From Alphaproteobacteria bacterium (GTDB taxonomy: Bacteria > Pseudomonadota > Alphaproteobacteria > Rhizobiales > Rhizobiaceae), in the NCBI GenBank assembly GCA_024742485.1, contig JANSYK010000002.1, forward strand, positions 1 to 64,000: a stretch of DNA of 64,000 nt. The letters are read 5' to 3'. The notes beneath the pieces were generated by a model, which saw only the letters and a program-made list of their open reading frames with translations, searched no databases and was not told the DNA's origin. Shown here one piece after another: positions 19,268 to 27,600 of the stretch. Each line of letters starts with the position of its first letter. Within the stretch, counting starts at the first letter, position 1. The translations under genes and the position numbers were made by a program.

Positions 19268-20329
19268 TCAGTCAAATTGAATGGACAGACGATCGGTCAT
19301 TGGAACCGACTGGCAGGTCAGCACATGTCCATTGTCGATTTCGCCATCCTCCAGGGCCATTCTGGCACGCATATGCACAGCGCCGTCTTTCACGATCGCC
19401 CTGCAGGCCCCGCAGACGCCCGACTGGCAGGAATATGGCGGCGATAATCCCGCGTTTCGCATCGCCTCGAGCACGGTCTGGTTCTGTGAAATCCGGACAT
19501 CATGGGTCCTGCCATCAAGGTGTATTCTGGCATTGGCCGCAATCCCGGAAACAGAGGTGTCACTCTCCACTTCTGCACCAAAATTCTCCATGTGAATGCG
19601 GCTGGCCGGGACATCCAGCAACATCAATCCCGCCTTGACCGTGTTGTTCATATTTCCCGGTCCGCACACATAATATTGCGCATCCTGGGCATAGGGCGGG
19701 TTCTCGGCGATCAGCGCCTCGACGGCCTCCCTGTCGACCGTTCCCTTGCGCCAATAGGAAAATCCGGACCACATTGACGGGGCAGACAGCACATGTGACA
19801 GGCCAAACCGCTCGCCATGGCCTTCCACCAGCCCCGCAAGGGGCTCACGAAACAGGATGCTGTCCGCATTTCTGTTTCCATAGGCAAGATAAGCTGTCGA
19901 GTGCGGCTCATTGCACATTACGGAGCGGATCATTGAAATCAGTGGCGTGATGCCTGACCCGGCGCCAAAAAAGTAGTGCGTTCGACGCAAGTTCGGTGCC
20001 GTATCGAGGCAAAACGTTCCATAGGGCGCCATGACATCGACGACATCACCACGCTCGAGGACGTCATTGATATGATTGCTGATCAATCCGCCGGCCACCC
20101 GTTTGACCGTGATCTGCAGGGGATCACCTGACACCAGCGAAGATGAAATCGAATAGCTCCGGCGCTGTTCATGGCCATCAATCACAAACCGCAGGCAAAC
20201 GTGCTGGCCTGCGCGCCAGGCAAATATCCGCCTCAATTCGTCGGGCACGCGGAAAATGACGGACTTGGCCAAGCCGCCGATCTCCTCGCGCGTGTCCTGC
20301 ACCGTCAGCGGATAGAAACCATGGTTCAT
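19268..20329 (-). CDS. Rieske-oxygenase reductase: FAD/NAD(P) ferredoxin reductase with C-terminal [2Fe-2S] domain
   Basis: A 353-residue electron-transfer protein. A ferredoxin-reductase FAD domain (RRSYSISSS) and an NAD(P) domain (YFFGAGSGITPLISMIRS, YVCGPGNMN) are followed by a plant-type ferredoxin domain with the cluster motif CQSGVCGACRA and a distal Cys in HVLTCQSVP. This order matches reductases of GbcB/CntB/PaaE type. Its ATG overlaps the stop of the Rieske gene (ATGA), so the two are translated together; it supplies electrons from NAD(P)H to that oxygenase. Confidence 0.92.
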   Translation of the reverse strand: MNHGFYPLTVQDTREEIGGLAKSVIFRVPDELRRIFAWRAGQHVCLRFVIDGHEQRRSYSISSSLVSGDPLQITVKRVAGGLISNHINDVLERGDVVDVMAPYGTFCLDTAPNLRRTHYFFGAGSGITPLISMIRSVMCNEPHSTAYLAYGNRNADSILFREPLAGLVEGHGERFGLSHVLSAPSMWSGFSYWRKGTVDREAVEALIAENPPYAQDAQYYVCGPGNMNNTVKAGLMLLDVPASRIHMENFGAEVESDTSVSGIAANARIHLDGRTHDVRISQNQTVLEAMRNAGLSPPYSCQSGVCGACRAIVKDGAVHMRARMALEDGEIDNGHVLTCQSVPMTDRLSIQFD

Positions 20330-21471
20330 TGTTGCCTATCCAGCCATTTCAGAACCACGTCCTGATGGGTCAGAACAGGGCTTTCGCCCACCGCAGCCGG
20401 ACCGACTTCGTAGTGTGGAGACGACAGGGACTTTTGTTGCTGTTCGCAGGCATAGATATCCTCGGAGGTAAAATCCCCGCTCGCCATGGGGTCATCTTCC
20501 GATGTGGCGTCGTCCGCCTCATATTTGCCGCCCAACCCGAATTTGGACCAGAAATGTGCCGATCTCGCCGCTTGCTTTGAAAAGGCCCAGGCGCTTGCAT
20601 TGGCAACACGGCTACGGTTTGTAACCCGTGTCAGGTCAGGCGCGACGGGTTCGACAATAAAGACATTCCAGCCATCCTCACTCGCCGCCAGCCCGATCCC
20701 GGGAAACAGCATGGGAACCCAGGTGCCGTTCTGGTCCGCTGGAATGACCCGGGGGGCCGGTAATTTGCTGTCCTGGTCCTCCGCATAGTCCGGCACCGGC
20801 GGTTCCCAGAACGTGAAATGCGGCCCGACAAACCCGTATTCCGCCTTCGCATGGTCATACATGTGCAGGGTGCTCGAATGCAGATGCGACAGGTGGTAGA
20901 CGTCGATGTAATTCTCAACGACGATCTTCCAGTTTGCCGCTATTTCGTATGTGTTTCGCGCCTCCTCATATTCCGGAAGCGTTTCGGGTTCATGCGGTCC
21001 GATCAGGGAATCGACTTCGCCGAACCAGTCCATGATGGAACCCGCATCGGGGTCCGGGTGGACAAAGAGCATGCTTTTCCAGATATCGACACTCGCCGGC
21101 TTCAATCCGAGACAGGATTTGTCAAGGCGGCCAAATTCCCGTTCCTCATCTGGCACGGAAATCAGGTTTCCTTCCAGGTCATAGGTCCAGTCGTGATAAG
21201 GGCATGTCAGGGCCTTCTGAACCTTTCCGACTGCGCGAATGAGCTGGGTACCGCGATGGCGGCAGATATTGTGAAAAGCCCGCAGGCGACGGTCACGCCC
21301 CATCACGATGAAGATATTGCTCAGACCGGCCTGCACGCTGATATACTGTCCCGGCTCGCTGACATCCTCCATGAAGCCGGCATAGCGCCACGTGTTCGAA
21401 AAGATGTGGCGCTGTTCGCGTTCAAACCATTCGCGGGACGTGTAGGCGCTGACCGGCAAATGGTGGAGCAT
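20326..21471 (-). CDS. Rieske [2Fe-2S] aromatic-ring-hydroxylating-type oxygenase, alpha subunit
   Basis: About 381 residues. The Rieske motif is CRHRGTQLIR...CPYHDW (CxH and CxxH), and the mononuclear iron site is in VVENYIDVYHLSHLH. The single-subunit size and the FAD/2Fe-2S partner resemble oxygenases that demethylate or hydroxylate quaternary amines (glycine betaine, carnitine, stachydrine) more than multi-subunit arene dioxygenases; the substrate is inference. ATG 21471 follows shortly after the stop of the small membrane gene; a GTG at 21480 is an alternative. Open frame continues to 21663 but overlaps that gene. Confidence 0.9.
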   Translation of the reverse strand: MLHHLPVSAYTSREWFEREQRHIFSNTWRYAGFMEDVSEPGQYISVQAGLSNIFIVMGRDRRLRAFHNICRHRGTQLIRAVGKVQKALTCPYHDWTYDLEGNLISVPDEEREFGRLDKSCLGLKPASVDIWKSMLFVHPDPDAGSIMDWFGEVDSLIGPHEPETLPEYEEARNTYEIAANWKIVVENYIDVYHLSHLHSSTLHMYDHAKAEYGFVGPHFTFWEPPVPDYAEDQDSKLPAPRVIPADQNGTWVPMLFPGIGLAASEDGWNVFIVEPVAPDLTRVTNRSRVANASAWAFSKQAARSAHFWSKFGLGGKYEADDATSEDDPMASGDFTSEDIYACEQQQKSLSSPHYEVGPAAVGESPVLTHQDVVLKWLDRQQ

Positions 21472-21485
21472 CTGTTTCACAGGAG

Positions 21486-21737
21486 CTACCGCCCCGCATC
21501 CGGGTATATGTCCGACACAACCAGCAGTGCGCCAAAGGCGATCCAGGCGATTTGCACGGCCCAATACAGAACCTGATCGTCTTCCCGTGTCACGTCGGTC
21601 AGAAGAGTCGTGCGACCGGAATAGAAGCCCGGAATCGTCCAGTAGATGAGGATCAGCCCCCACAAAAACCAGTAACCAAGGGCGGTTGTGAGCAAAAGTG
21701 CGACAAATGTGATGTAGTTCAAGACACGCAGTTCCAT
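21486..21737 (-). CDS. Small two-span membrane protein of the Rieske operon
   Basis: An 83-residue protein with two hydrophobic segments (about 8-36 and 58-76) separated by a polar loop (SGRTTLLTDVTREDDQ). I do not recognise a named family. It starts three bases after the TetR stop and ends about 14 bases before the oxygenase start, so it belongs to the operon. A membrane anchor or substrate-entry role for the oxygenase is possible but unproven. Confidence 0.75.
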   Translation of the reverse strand: MELRVLNYITFVALLLTTALGYWFLWGLILIYWTIPGFYSGRTTLLTDVTREDDQVLYWAVQIAWIAFGALLVVSDIYPDAGR

Positions 21738-21740
21738 GGA

Positions 21741-22325
21741 TCAGCCAGGCTCCTCGTTCAGTGATTGTATGAGGATGTTCACGGCACCCCGCGCACTGGA
21801 TGCATCAAGCGAAAGGGGTGCCAGGGACACTCTGTTGAAATAGATGGCCATGATGCCGTGGGAAACCGCACGTGATTTTGGAGCGGCTGCCGAACGGTTC
21901 TCCCTTCGAATTTCCGCTGTCACCATGTCCTCGAATTCGGTGATGCAGGCCGAGAGACGTTCGGCGAGGCCCCTGTTGCAAGCGCTCATGAGTGTGAGTT
22001 CGGCAAAAACGAGCACCAGTTCGGGAACGGTTTCGCTGGCTTCGTCAAACAGGATGTCAATGAGCGCCTCGACACGGCCGGTCGCCGGCAGCGCATCCTT
22101 CAATTGACGGGTCTGCTCGCTGAATTCACTCAGGACATGGGCCACGAGCTGTTCGAACATGGCCTCCTTGTTGCCAAGATGGTGACGGACCAAAGGACGC
22201 TTGAGACCGGCTTCCGCTGCAATCGTCTGCAGGGTGGCGCCCGAAAGACCGTATTTCGATACGGCAACCACATAGGCCGTCAGAACCTGTTCCCTTCTTT
22301 CTGATTTCATTGACGGACGCGGCAT
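21741..22325 (-). CDS. TetR-family transcriptional regulator of the Rieske operon
   Basis: A 194-residue TetR regulator. The N-terminal HTH reads RREQVLTAYVVAVSKYGLSG, then ATLQTIAAEAGLKRPLVRHHLGNKEAM; the C-terminal helical domain would bind an effector. The middle has NRGLAERLSACITEF, as seen in BetI/TetR_C_13-like members. It is the first gene of a four-gene operon (TetR, 83-residue protein, oxygenase, reductase). A perfect 18-bp palindrome 52 bases upstream of its start is the probable operator, which implies autoregulation of the whole operon. Confidence 0.9.
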   Translation of the reverse strand: MPRPSMKSERREQVLTAYVVAVSKYGLSGATLQTIAAEAGLKRPLVRHHLGNKEAMFEQLVAHVLSEFSEQTRQLKDALPATGRVEALIDILFDEASETVPELVLVFAELTLMSACNRGLAERLSACITEFEDMVTAEIRRENRSAAAPKSRAVSHGIMAIYFNRVSLAPLSLDASSARGAVNILIQSLNEEPG

Positions 22326-22376
22326 TCTGCAATCTCACACACGTTGACCGATGAAGGATTAATCAAAAAGTTAAAT

Positions 22377-22394
22377 ATTGTCAATTTTGACAAT
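22377..22394. promoter_or_regulatory. Probable operator of the Rieske-operon TetR regulator
   Basis: ATTGTCAATTTTGACAAT is a perfect palindrome: 8-bp arms around a 2-bp centre. It sits 52-69 bases upstream of the TetR start in an AT-rich stretch that should contain the promoter. Size, symmetry and position fit a TetR operator. Confidence 0.72.
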
Positions 22395-22545
22395 CTATCG
22401 ACAAAGACGACGCCGTAGGCACTTCGGGTTTACGGAATCTGCAAAGTCTGAATACAGCCATGAAATCGACAACGGCCCGGACAACGGTGACCGCACGGGA
22501 TGAACTGATACCCGATACCCCTTGGGCTCAGTCCTCAAGCAATTC

Positions 22546-23205
22546 CTAGTCCGTCGACGCCCGCAGCGCAGCACTGGCTGCCAATGGACCAAGCACGGAG
22601 AAAAACAGCGTCAGGGCGCACAGGATCAAGAACGGCGGCAGGAAGGGTGCGGGGTCCTCGATCGCGCCGTAAACCGCGCTGACACCGAAAATCAGGACCG
22701 GGATCGCGAGTGGCAGCACCAGAACGGAAACCAGCAGGCCCCCGCGCGGCAGCGCCACGGACACCGCCGCACCGACCGCACCGATGAAGGTGATGGCCGG
22801 CGTGCCGACCAGCAGCGTCGCCATGACCGCAACCATCGCCTGGCCATCAATGTTCATGAACAGTCCGAGCAGTGGCGAAGCAATGATCAGCGGCACGCCG
22901 GTGGCCACCCATTGGGCTGCGCATTTGACAAGAACCGTCAAGAACAACGGGGTCTCCTGCATCAGCATGATGTCGAGGGACCCATCCTCGCGGTCCGCCT
23001 GAAACAACCGGTCAAGGCCGAGCAGCGAGGCGAGCAGCGCCCCGATCCACAGGATCGCCGGTCCGATTCGCGCCAGCAGGTTGAGATCCGGCCCAACCCC
23101 GAACGGAATGACGGCAACGATGGTCAGGAAGAACAGAACACCGATCAGCGCGCCCCCGCCGGCCCGCACCGCAAGGCGCACATCGCGAATGAACAGGGCG
23201 CCCAT
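22546..23205 (-). CDS. ccmB: Haem exporter permease CcmB
   Basis: A 219-residue inner-membrane subunit of the CcmAB ABC complex, which drives release of holo-CcmE in cytochrome c maturation. Recognised by FIRDVRLAVRAGGGALIGVLFF at the N-terminus, LLGLDRLFQADREDGSLDIML and PLFLTVLVKCAAQWVATGVP. Its ATG overlaps the ccmA stop (ATGA). It ends at 22546 without ccmC behind it; ccmC is at 12254-13003. Confidence 0.94.
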   Translation of the reverse strand: MGALFIRDVRLAVRAGGGALIGVLFFLTIVAVIPFGVGPDLNLLARIGPAILWIGALLASLLGLDRLFQADREDGSLDIMLMQETPLFLTVLVKCAAQWVATGVPLIIASPLLGLFMNIDGQAMVAVMATLLVGTPAITFIGAVGAAVSVALPRGGLLVSVLVLPLAIPVLIFGVSAVYGAIEDPAPFLPPFLILCALTLFFSVLGPLAASAALRASTD

Positions 23206-23876
23206 CAGCCGGCAACCTCGCCGGCAAAGGGATCGTGCGTCGCAAAGAGGGCTTCGGCCTTTGGTTCCAGCACAAGGTGACGGGGCGCCTTCAGATCCAG
23301 TGACTGGTGAGTCGCCACAATTGCCATGCCGCCGCTTTCCAGATGGCCGGAGACCAGTTTTGCGAACAGCGCCAGGGAACCGGTATCAAGCGCCGCCGTC
23401 GGCTCGTCGAGGATCCACAGCGGCCGATGGGCCAAGAGCAGCCGCGCCATCGCCATCCGCCTCTGCTGGCCGGCCGACAGATAGCCGAACGGAAGATGCT
23501 CCAGACCGGAAAGGCCGACAGCGTTCGTCGCCTCCCTGACTTGGCTGAACAGCGCCGGTTGTCTTTCGTTTCCCGTGCGCATGAAATGCTGCCAGAACGT
23601 CAGATTTTCCTCAACGCTCAACGCGTGCTTCATGCCATTGCGGTGACCAAGATAATGACAGGCTTCCCGGACCGTTTCGTAGTGGCCCCCTTCCAGGGTG
23701 ATCTGGCCGTCCGGGTCGGGCAGCAGCCCGGCCAGCACCCGCAATAGGGTTGATTTGCCAACGCCATTGGGGCCCGAGACGACCAGTGCCTCACCGGCAC
23801 TCAATGTGAATCCGATGCCCGAAAAAAAGATCTGCCCACCGCGCGCGACCGTTATGTTTTTTGCGACAAGCCGCAT
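23205..23876 (-). CDS. ccmA: Haem exporter ATP-binding protein CcmA
   Basis: A 223-residue ABC ATPase partner of CcmB. Walker A is SGPNGVGKST, the signature region is LSAGQQRRMAMARLLLAHRP, and Walker B is LWILDEPTAALD. The family sequence HYLGHRNGMKHALSVEENL is present. ATG 23876 has GGGAG upstream; the open frame continues to 23963 but crosses a perfect palindrome and AT-rich non-coding DNA. It diverges from acnA as in rhizobia, but here a small island lies between them. Confidence 0.94.
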   Translation of the reverse strand: MRLVAKNITVARGGQIFFSGIGFTLSAGEALVVSGPNGVGKSTLLRVLAGLLPDPDGQITLEGGHYETVREACHYLGHRNGMKHALSVEENLTFWQHFMRTGNERQPALFSQVREATNAVGLSGLEHLPFGYLSAGQQRRMAMARLLLAHRPLWILDEPTAALDTGSLALFAKLVSGHLESGGMAIVATHQSLDLKAPRHLVLEPKAEALFATHDPFAGEVAG

Positions 23877-23893
23877 GCAGAGAACTCCCAAAA

Positions 23894-23909
23894 TGCACAT
23901 ATATGTGCA
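23894..23909. promoter_or_regulatory. Perfect 16-bp palindrome in the ccmA leader
   Basis: TGCACATATATGTGCA is perfectly self-complementary and lies 18 bases upstream of the ccmA start codon, just 5' of its ribosome site. It may be a repressor or activator site; no regulator can be assigned. Confidence 0.45.
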
Positions 23910-24071
23910 ACTCACTAACAAGCTGGCTCCGATATTGCACCACTGAAAAATATTGAATTCCATGGGATTTGGTGATTAAGAGCACACAATATGTAGGCGA
24001 ATTTCAGAACAAAAGCAGATCTTGTCTATATGTTGTGTGTTCTCTGGACTCACAATCGGCGATCTGTTACG

Positions 24072-24108
24072 CAAAAGGCGCAGCAAGATTCGTGGTCTTG
24101 CTGCGCCT
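24072..24108 (-). terminator. Strong hairpin, intrinsic-terminator-like on the minus strand
   Basis: AGGCGCAGCAAGA (24076-24088) and its exact complement at 24096-24108 form a 13-bp stem with a 7-base loop. Read on the minus strand the stem is followed by TTTT. No minus-strand gene is evident to its right, so it might end a small RNA or antisense transcript, or insulate ccmA. Confidence 0.55.
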
Positions 24109-24224
24109 AGACTGAAACGCCGGTAAGGCGCTGTGGTGTTATATAACGGGGATGTTGTATCGCTGGACTTTCGCCATGGCAACCCCTGCTGGTGCCAACA
24201 AAACGCCGGTACAAGGAATCAAAC

Positions 24225-24503
24225 ATGGCGAACTTTATTCTATCCTATGACCTCAACGGTCCTAATCCATCTCACAAAGACGTCGATGACTTTGTGAGTA
24301 ATCTCGGCGCCTCTCGTGCTCGAATTCTTGAGACGGTGTGGTGGCTGGATTTTCACGGCACAACGGCAGAACTGCGAGATCGAATGTTATCAGTTCTGCA
24401 CTGTGATGACTCATTGGTGGTGTGCGAGTGCGCAGATTGTGGTTGGTACAATCTTCTTGTAAACGACAAATCTCTGGAAGACGCTTGGCTAACCGCAGCC
24501 TAA
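24225..24503 (+). CDS. Stand-alone Cas2/VapD-like (SinR-type) small protein
   Basis: 92 residues beginning MANFILSYDLNGPNPSHKDV, with GASRARILETVWWLDFHGTT in the middle. The beta-strand FILSYDL with its aspartate, the ETVWWLDF strand and the helix AELRDRMLSVL fit the ferredoxin-like fold of Cas2/VapD and of proteins annotated SinR-like in phages and islands. No cas1, CRISPR array or vapX is nearby. A nuclease or toxin-like role is possible; the activity is not established. ATG 24225 is preferred over 24192, which would give an unrelated N-terminal extension. The gene is AT-rich relative to its neighbours and is probably acquired. Confidence 0.7.
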   Translation: MANFILSYDLNGPNPSHKDVDDFVSNLGASRARILETVWWLDFHGTTAELRDRMLSVLHCDDSLVVCECADCGWYNLLVNDKSLEDAWLTAA

Positions 24504-24809
24504 AATACCAGGGAAAGCGGGCATTTTTTACTGCTCGCTTTCTCAATCGAAGCACTATGAGCATGCTTTGATCCCGAACCGAGATTTTTGTGTAGAACCC
24601 TTCTAGAAAATTATCTATAAGGCCTGCAACCACGCCAGCGGTCGGCGTGAACCCCATATTTGCGCCGAACATGGTCTTCGGTCAATCCACGGATTGGCGA
24701 TCCACGGGCGGACAGCGGAAATGGCCGCACCCGCAGGCTTTATCGTGTTCCCGACACGTCAAAGGCGTTCGCTCCGTAGTATCGGTGAACAACTTAGATG
24801 AGAGCGCCT
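24504..24809. other. Intergenic region upstream of acnA
   Basis: Contains a stem-loop at 24513-24542, just after the Cas2-like gene, and a small hairpin CACGCC/GGCGTG at 24631-24649. No gene is supported; a minus-strand frame across it is the shadow of the Cas2-like gene. The acnA promoter must lie here, but I could not place its elements. Confidence 0.5.
24513..24542 (+). terminator. Stem-loop after the Cas2-like gene
   Basis: GAAAGCGGGCA pairs with TGCTCGCTTTC (11 bp, one G-U) around a T-rich loop, 10 bases after the stop codon. It lacks a downstream T-run, so termination efficiency is uncertain. Confidence 0.45.
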
Positions 24810-27500
24810 GTGACGACATCACTCGACAGCTTCAACTGCCGCAGCACCCTGAAAGTGGGCGATGCGGAGTATACCTATTTCAGCCTGACAGAGGCCGAGA
24901 AGAACGGACTGGACGGCATTTCGGCCCTGCCGTTTTCGATGAAAGTGCTGCTGGAAAACCTGCTGCGCAACGAAGACGGCCGATCCGTGACCAAGGAAGA
25001 CATCCAGAATGTCGCCCACTGGCTGAACGACAAGGGCACAGCCGGAAAGGAAATCGCCTATCGCCCAGCCCGCGTGCTGATGCAGGATTTTACCGGTGTG
25101 CCGGCGGTCGTCGATCTGGCGGCCATGCGCGACGCGATGAAAACCCTTGGCGGCGATCCGCAGAAGATCAACCCGCTGGTGCCGGTCGATCTGGTGATCG
25201 ACCATTCGGTCATCGTCGATGAATTCGGCACCCCGCAGGCCTTTGACCGCAATGTCGAGCTTGAATATGAGCGCAATGGCGAGCGATACCGGTTCCTCAA
25301 ATGGGGCCAGCAGGCGTTTGAAAACTTCCGCGTCGTGCCACCCGGCACCGGAATTTGCCACCAGGTGAATCTCGAATATCTCGGCCAGACCGTCTGGACC
25401 AAGGACGAGAACGGCGAAACGGTCGCCTATCCCGACACCTGTGTCGGAACCGATTCCCACACCACCATGATCAATGGTCTCGGCGTGCTCGGCTGGGGCG
25501 TCGGCGGCATCGAGGCGGAGGCCGCCATGCTCGGCCAGCCGATATCCATGCTGCTGCCGGAGATCATCGGCTTCCGCCTGACCGGCAAGCCGAAGGAAGG
25601 CATCACTGCGACCGATATCGTTTTGACGGTCGTGCAGATGCTGCGCCAAAAGGGCGTCGTTGCCAAATTCGTCGAATTCTTCGGCCCCGGTCTCAACAAC
25701 ATGACCCTGGCCGACCGCGCGACCATCGGCAACATGGCGCCGGAATATGGGGCGACATGTGGCTTTTTCCCCGTCGACGGCGAGACCACCCATTACCTCA
25801 ACACGTCAGGACGCGACGAGGACCGCATTGCGCTGGTCGAGGCCTACAGCAAGGCCCAGGGCATGTGGCGCGAGGAAGGCTCGGCCGATCCGGTCTTCAC
25901 CGACACGCTGGAGCTCGATCTCGGCGATGTTGTACCCTCGATGGCCGGTCCCAAGCGGCCGGAAGGCCGCATTCCTCTGGAGGGCATTCCTTCGGGCTTC
26001 ACCAAGTCGCTGGCCGAGGAATACAACAAGACCACGGGTGGTTTGACCCGCTATGCGGTGGAAGACGAGGAATATGATCTGGGCCACGGTGATGTCGCAA
26101 TTGCCGCCATCACCTCCTGCACCAACACCTCCAACCCGTCCGTGCTGATCGGCGCCGGTCTGCTGGCGCGCAATGCGCTTGAAAAGGGGCTGAAAACCAA
26201 GCCCTGGGTCAAGACGTCCCTTGCCCCCGGCTCGCAGGTGGTCGCTGAATATCTGTCGCGCTCGGGTCTGCAGAAGGACCTGGACCAGCTCGGCTTCAAT
26301 CTCGTCGGCTTCGGTTGCACCACCTGTATCGGCAATTCGGGACCACTGCCGGCGCCGGTGTCCAAAACCATCAATGACAAGGGCCTGATTGCCGCCGGCG
26401 TGCTGTCCGGCAACCGCAATTTCGAGGGCCGCATTTCACCCGACGTCCAGGCCAACTATCTGGCCTCCCCGCCACTGGTGGTCGCCTATGCGCTGGCCGG
26501 TACGGTCAGAAAGGACCTGACCAGCGAACCGATCGGTGAAGACTGGGACGGCAATCCGGTGTTCTTGAAGGACATCTGGCCGTCTACGCACGAAATCCAG
26601 GAATTCATCACCAAGAATGTCACCCGTGAACTCTTCACATCGAAATATGCCGATGTCTTCAAGGGCGATGAAAACTGGCAGAATGTCCAGGCGCCCGAGG
26701 GGCAGACCTATGCCTGGGACGATTCCTCGACTTATGTGCAAAACCCGCCTTATTTCACCGGCATGGGCAAGACGCCCGGCGGTATCAAGGATATTGTCGG
26801 TGCGCGGGTGCTTGGCCTGTTCGGCGACAAGATCACCACAGACCACATCTCTCCGGCTGGTTCCATCAAGGCCCAGTCTCCGGCGGGCTCCTATCTCATG
26901 GATCACAATGTCGCTGTCACGGACTTCAACCAGTACGGGACACGGCGTGGCAACCATGAGGTGATGATGCGCGGGACGTTCGGTAATATCCGTATCCGCA
27001 ATCACATGCTTGGACCCAACGGCAAGGAGGGCGGCTACACGATCCACTATCCCTCCAAGGAGGAGATGTCGATCTATGATGCCGCCATGCTCTACAAGCA
27101 GGAAGGCATTCCGCTGGTTGTCTTTGCCGGCACCGAATATGGCAATGGTTCCTCCCGGGACTGGGCCGCAAAGGGCACCAACCTTCTTGGTGTGAGAGCG
27201 GTCATCGCCCAGTCCTTCGAGCGTATCCACCGCTCCAATCTGGTCGGCATGGGGGTCGTTCCCTTCGTGCTCGAAGACGGCACGAGCTGGGAAAGCCTGA
27301 ATCTGAAGGGCGACGAACGGGTGACCATCGAGGGTCTGTCGGACATCAAGCCGCGCGAGACCAAGGTGGCAAAAATCACCTATGGGGATGGCACGGTCAA
27401 GGACGTGCCGATCATCTGCCGCATCGATACGCTCGACGAGCTCGATTATGTCAACAATGGCGGCATCCTGCAGACCGTGTTGCGCGATCTCGCCGCATAG
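24810..27500 (+). CDS. acnA: Aconitate hydratase AcnA (TCA cycle)
   Basis: An 896-residue monomeric [4Fe-4S] aconitase of the AcnA/IRP type that interconverts citrate and isocitrate. Cluster cysteines are in [12 protein letters not shown] and [13 protein letters not shown]. The domain-4 active-site loop is seen in [17 protein letters not shown], and [22 protein letters not shown] is typical. GTG 24810 is chosen because [10 protein letters not shown] matches the rhizobial N-terminus residue for residue and GAGAG lies upstream; an ATG at 24798 has no ribosome site. A strong terminator follows. Confidence 0.97.
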   Translation: MTTSLDSFNCRSTLKVGDAEYTYFSLTEAEKNGLDGISALPFSMKVLLENLLRNEDGRSVTKEDIQNVAHWLNDKGTAGKEIAYRPARVLMQDFTGVPAVVDLAAMRDAMKTLGGDPQKINPLVPVDLVIDHSVIVDEFGTPQAFDRNVELEYERNGERYRFLKWGQQAFENFRVVPPGTGICHQVNLEYLGQTVWTKDENGETVAYPDTCVGTDSHTTMINGLGVLGWGVGGIEAEAAMLGQPISMLLPEIIGFRLTGKPKEGITATDIVLTVVQMLRQKGVVAKFVEFFGPGLNNMTLADRATIGNMAPEYGATCGFFPVDGETTHYLNTSGRDEDRIALVEAYSKAQGMWREEGSADPVFTDTLELDLGDVVPSMAGPKRPEGRIPLEGIPSGFTKSLAEEYNKTTGGLTRYAVEDEEYDLGHGDVAIAAITSCTNTSNPSVLIGAGLLARNALEKGLKTKPWVKTSLAPGSQVVAEYLSRSGLQKDLDQLGFNLVGFGCTTCIGNSGPLPAPVSKTINDKGLIAAGVLSGNRNFEGRISPDVQANYLASPPLVVAYALAGTVRKDLTSEPIGEDWDGNPVFLKDIWPSTHEIQEFITKNVTRELFTSKYADVFKGDENWQNVQAPEGQTYAWDDSSTYVQNPPYFTGMGKTPGGIKDIVGARVLGLFGDKITTDHISPAGSIKAQSPAGSYLMDHNVAVTDFNQYGTRRGNHEVMMRGTFGNIRIRNHMLGPNGKEGGYTIHYPSKEEMSIYDAAMLYKQEGIPLVVFAGTEYGNGSSRDWAAKGTNLLGVRAVIAQSFERIHRSNLVGMGVVPFVLEDGTSWESLNLKGDERVTIEGLSDIKPRETKVAKITYGDGTVKDVPIICRIDTLDELDYVNNGGILQTVLRDLAA

Positions 27501-27553
27501 ATCGATTCACGTTTTGCCATCAACGTGACTCGAAATTGCAGACCGAAACATTG

Positions 27554-27580
27554 CGCCGGCCCTTCAGGGGCCGGCGTTTT
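27554..27580 (+). terminator. Intrinsic terminator of acnA
   Basis: CGCCGGCCC (27554-27562) pairs with GGGCCGGCG (27568-27576) around a 5-base loop, followed by TTTT. It stands about 50 bases after the acnA stop. Confidence 0.85.
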
Positions 27581-27600
27581 GAGCCTGGCGCTCTGGAATG

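Larger units (their letters stand above)
23877..24224. other. AT-rich intergenic island between ccmA and the Cas2-like gene
   Basis: No protein gene is convincing here. It holds a 16-bp palindrome just upstream of ccmA, an imperfect inverted repeat (23979-23996 with 24026-24045, AGAGCACACAATATGTAG type) and a 13-bp perfect hairpin at 24076-24108. Base composition is clearly more AT-rich than the flanking ccmA and acnA genes, which suggests foreign origin. Confidence 0.6.

Noticed and set aside
22522-23280. A 252-codon plus-strand frame over ccmB
   Set aside because: Arg/Gln-rich low-complexity translation typical of an antisense shadow; ccmB on the minus strand is clear.
24225-24503. A CRISPR-Cas locus based on the Cas2-like protein
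   Set aside because: No cas1, no other cas genes and no regularly spaced repeats anywhere in the window.
24262-24672. A 136-codon minus-strand frame over the Cas2-like gene
   Set aside because: No family features, and it conflicts with the plus-strand protein that has a recognisable fold pattern.
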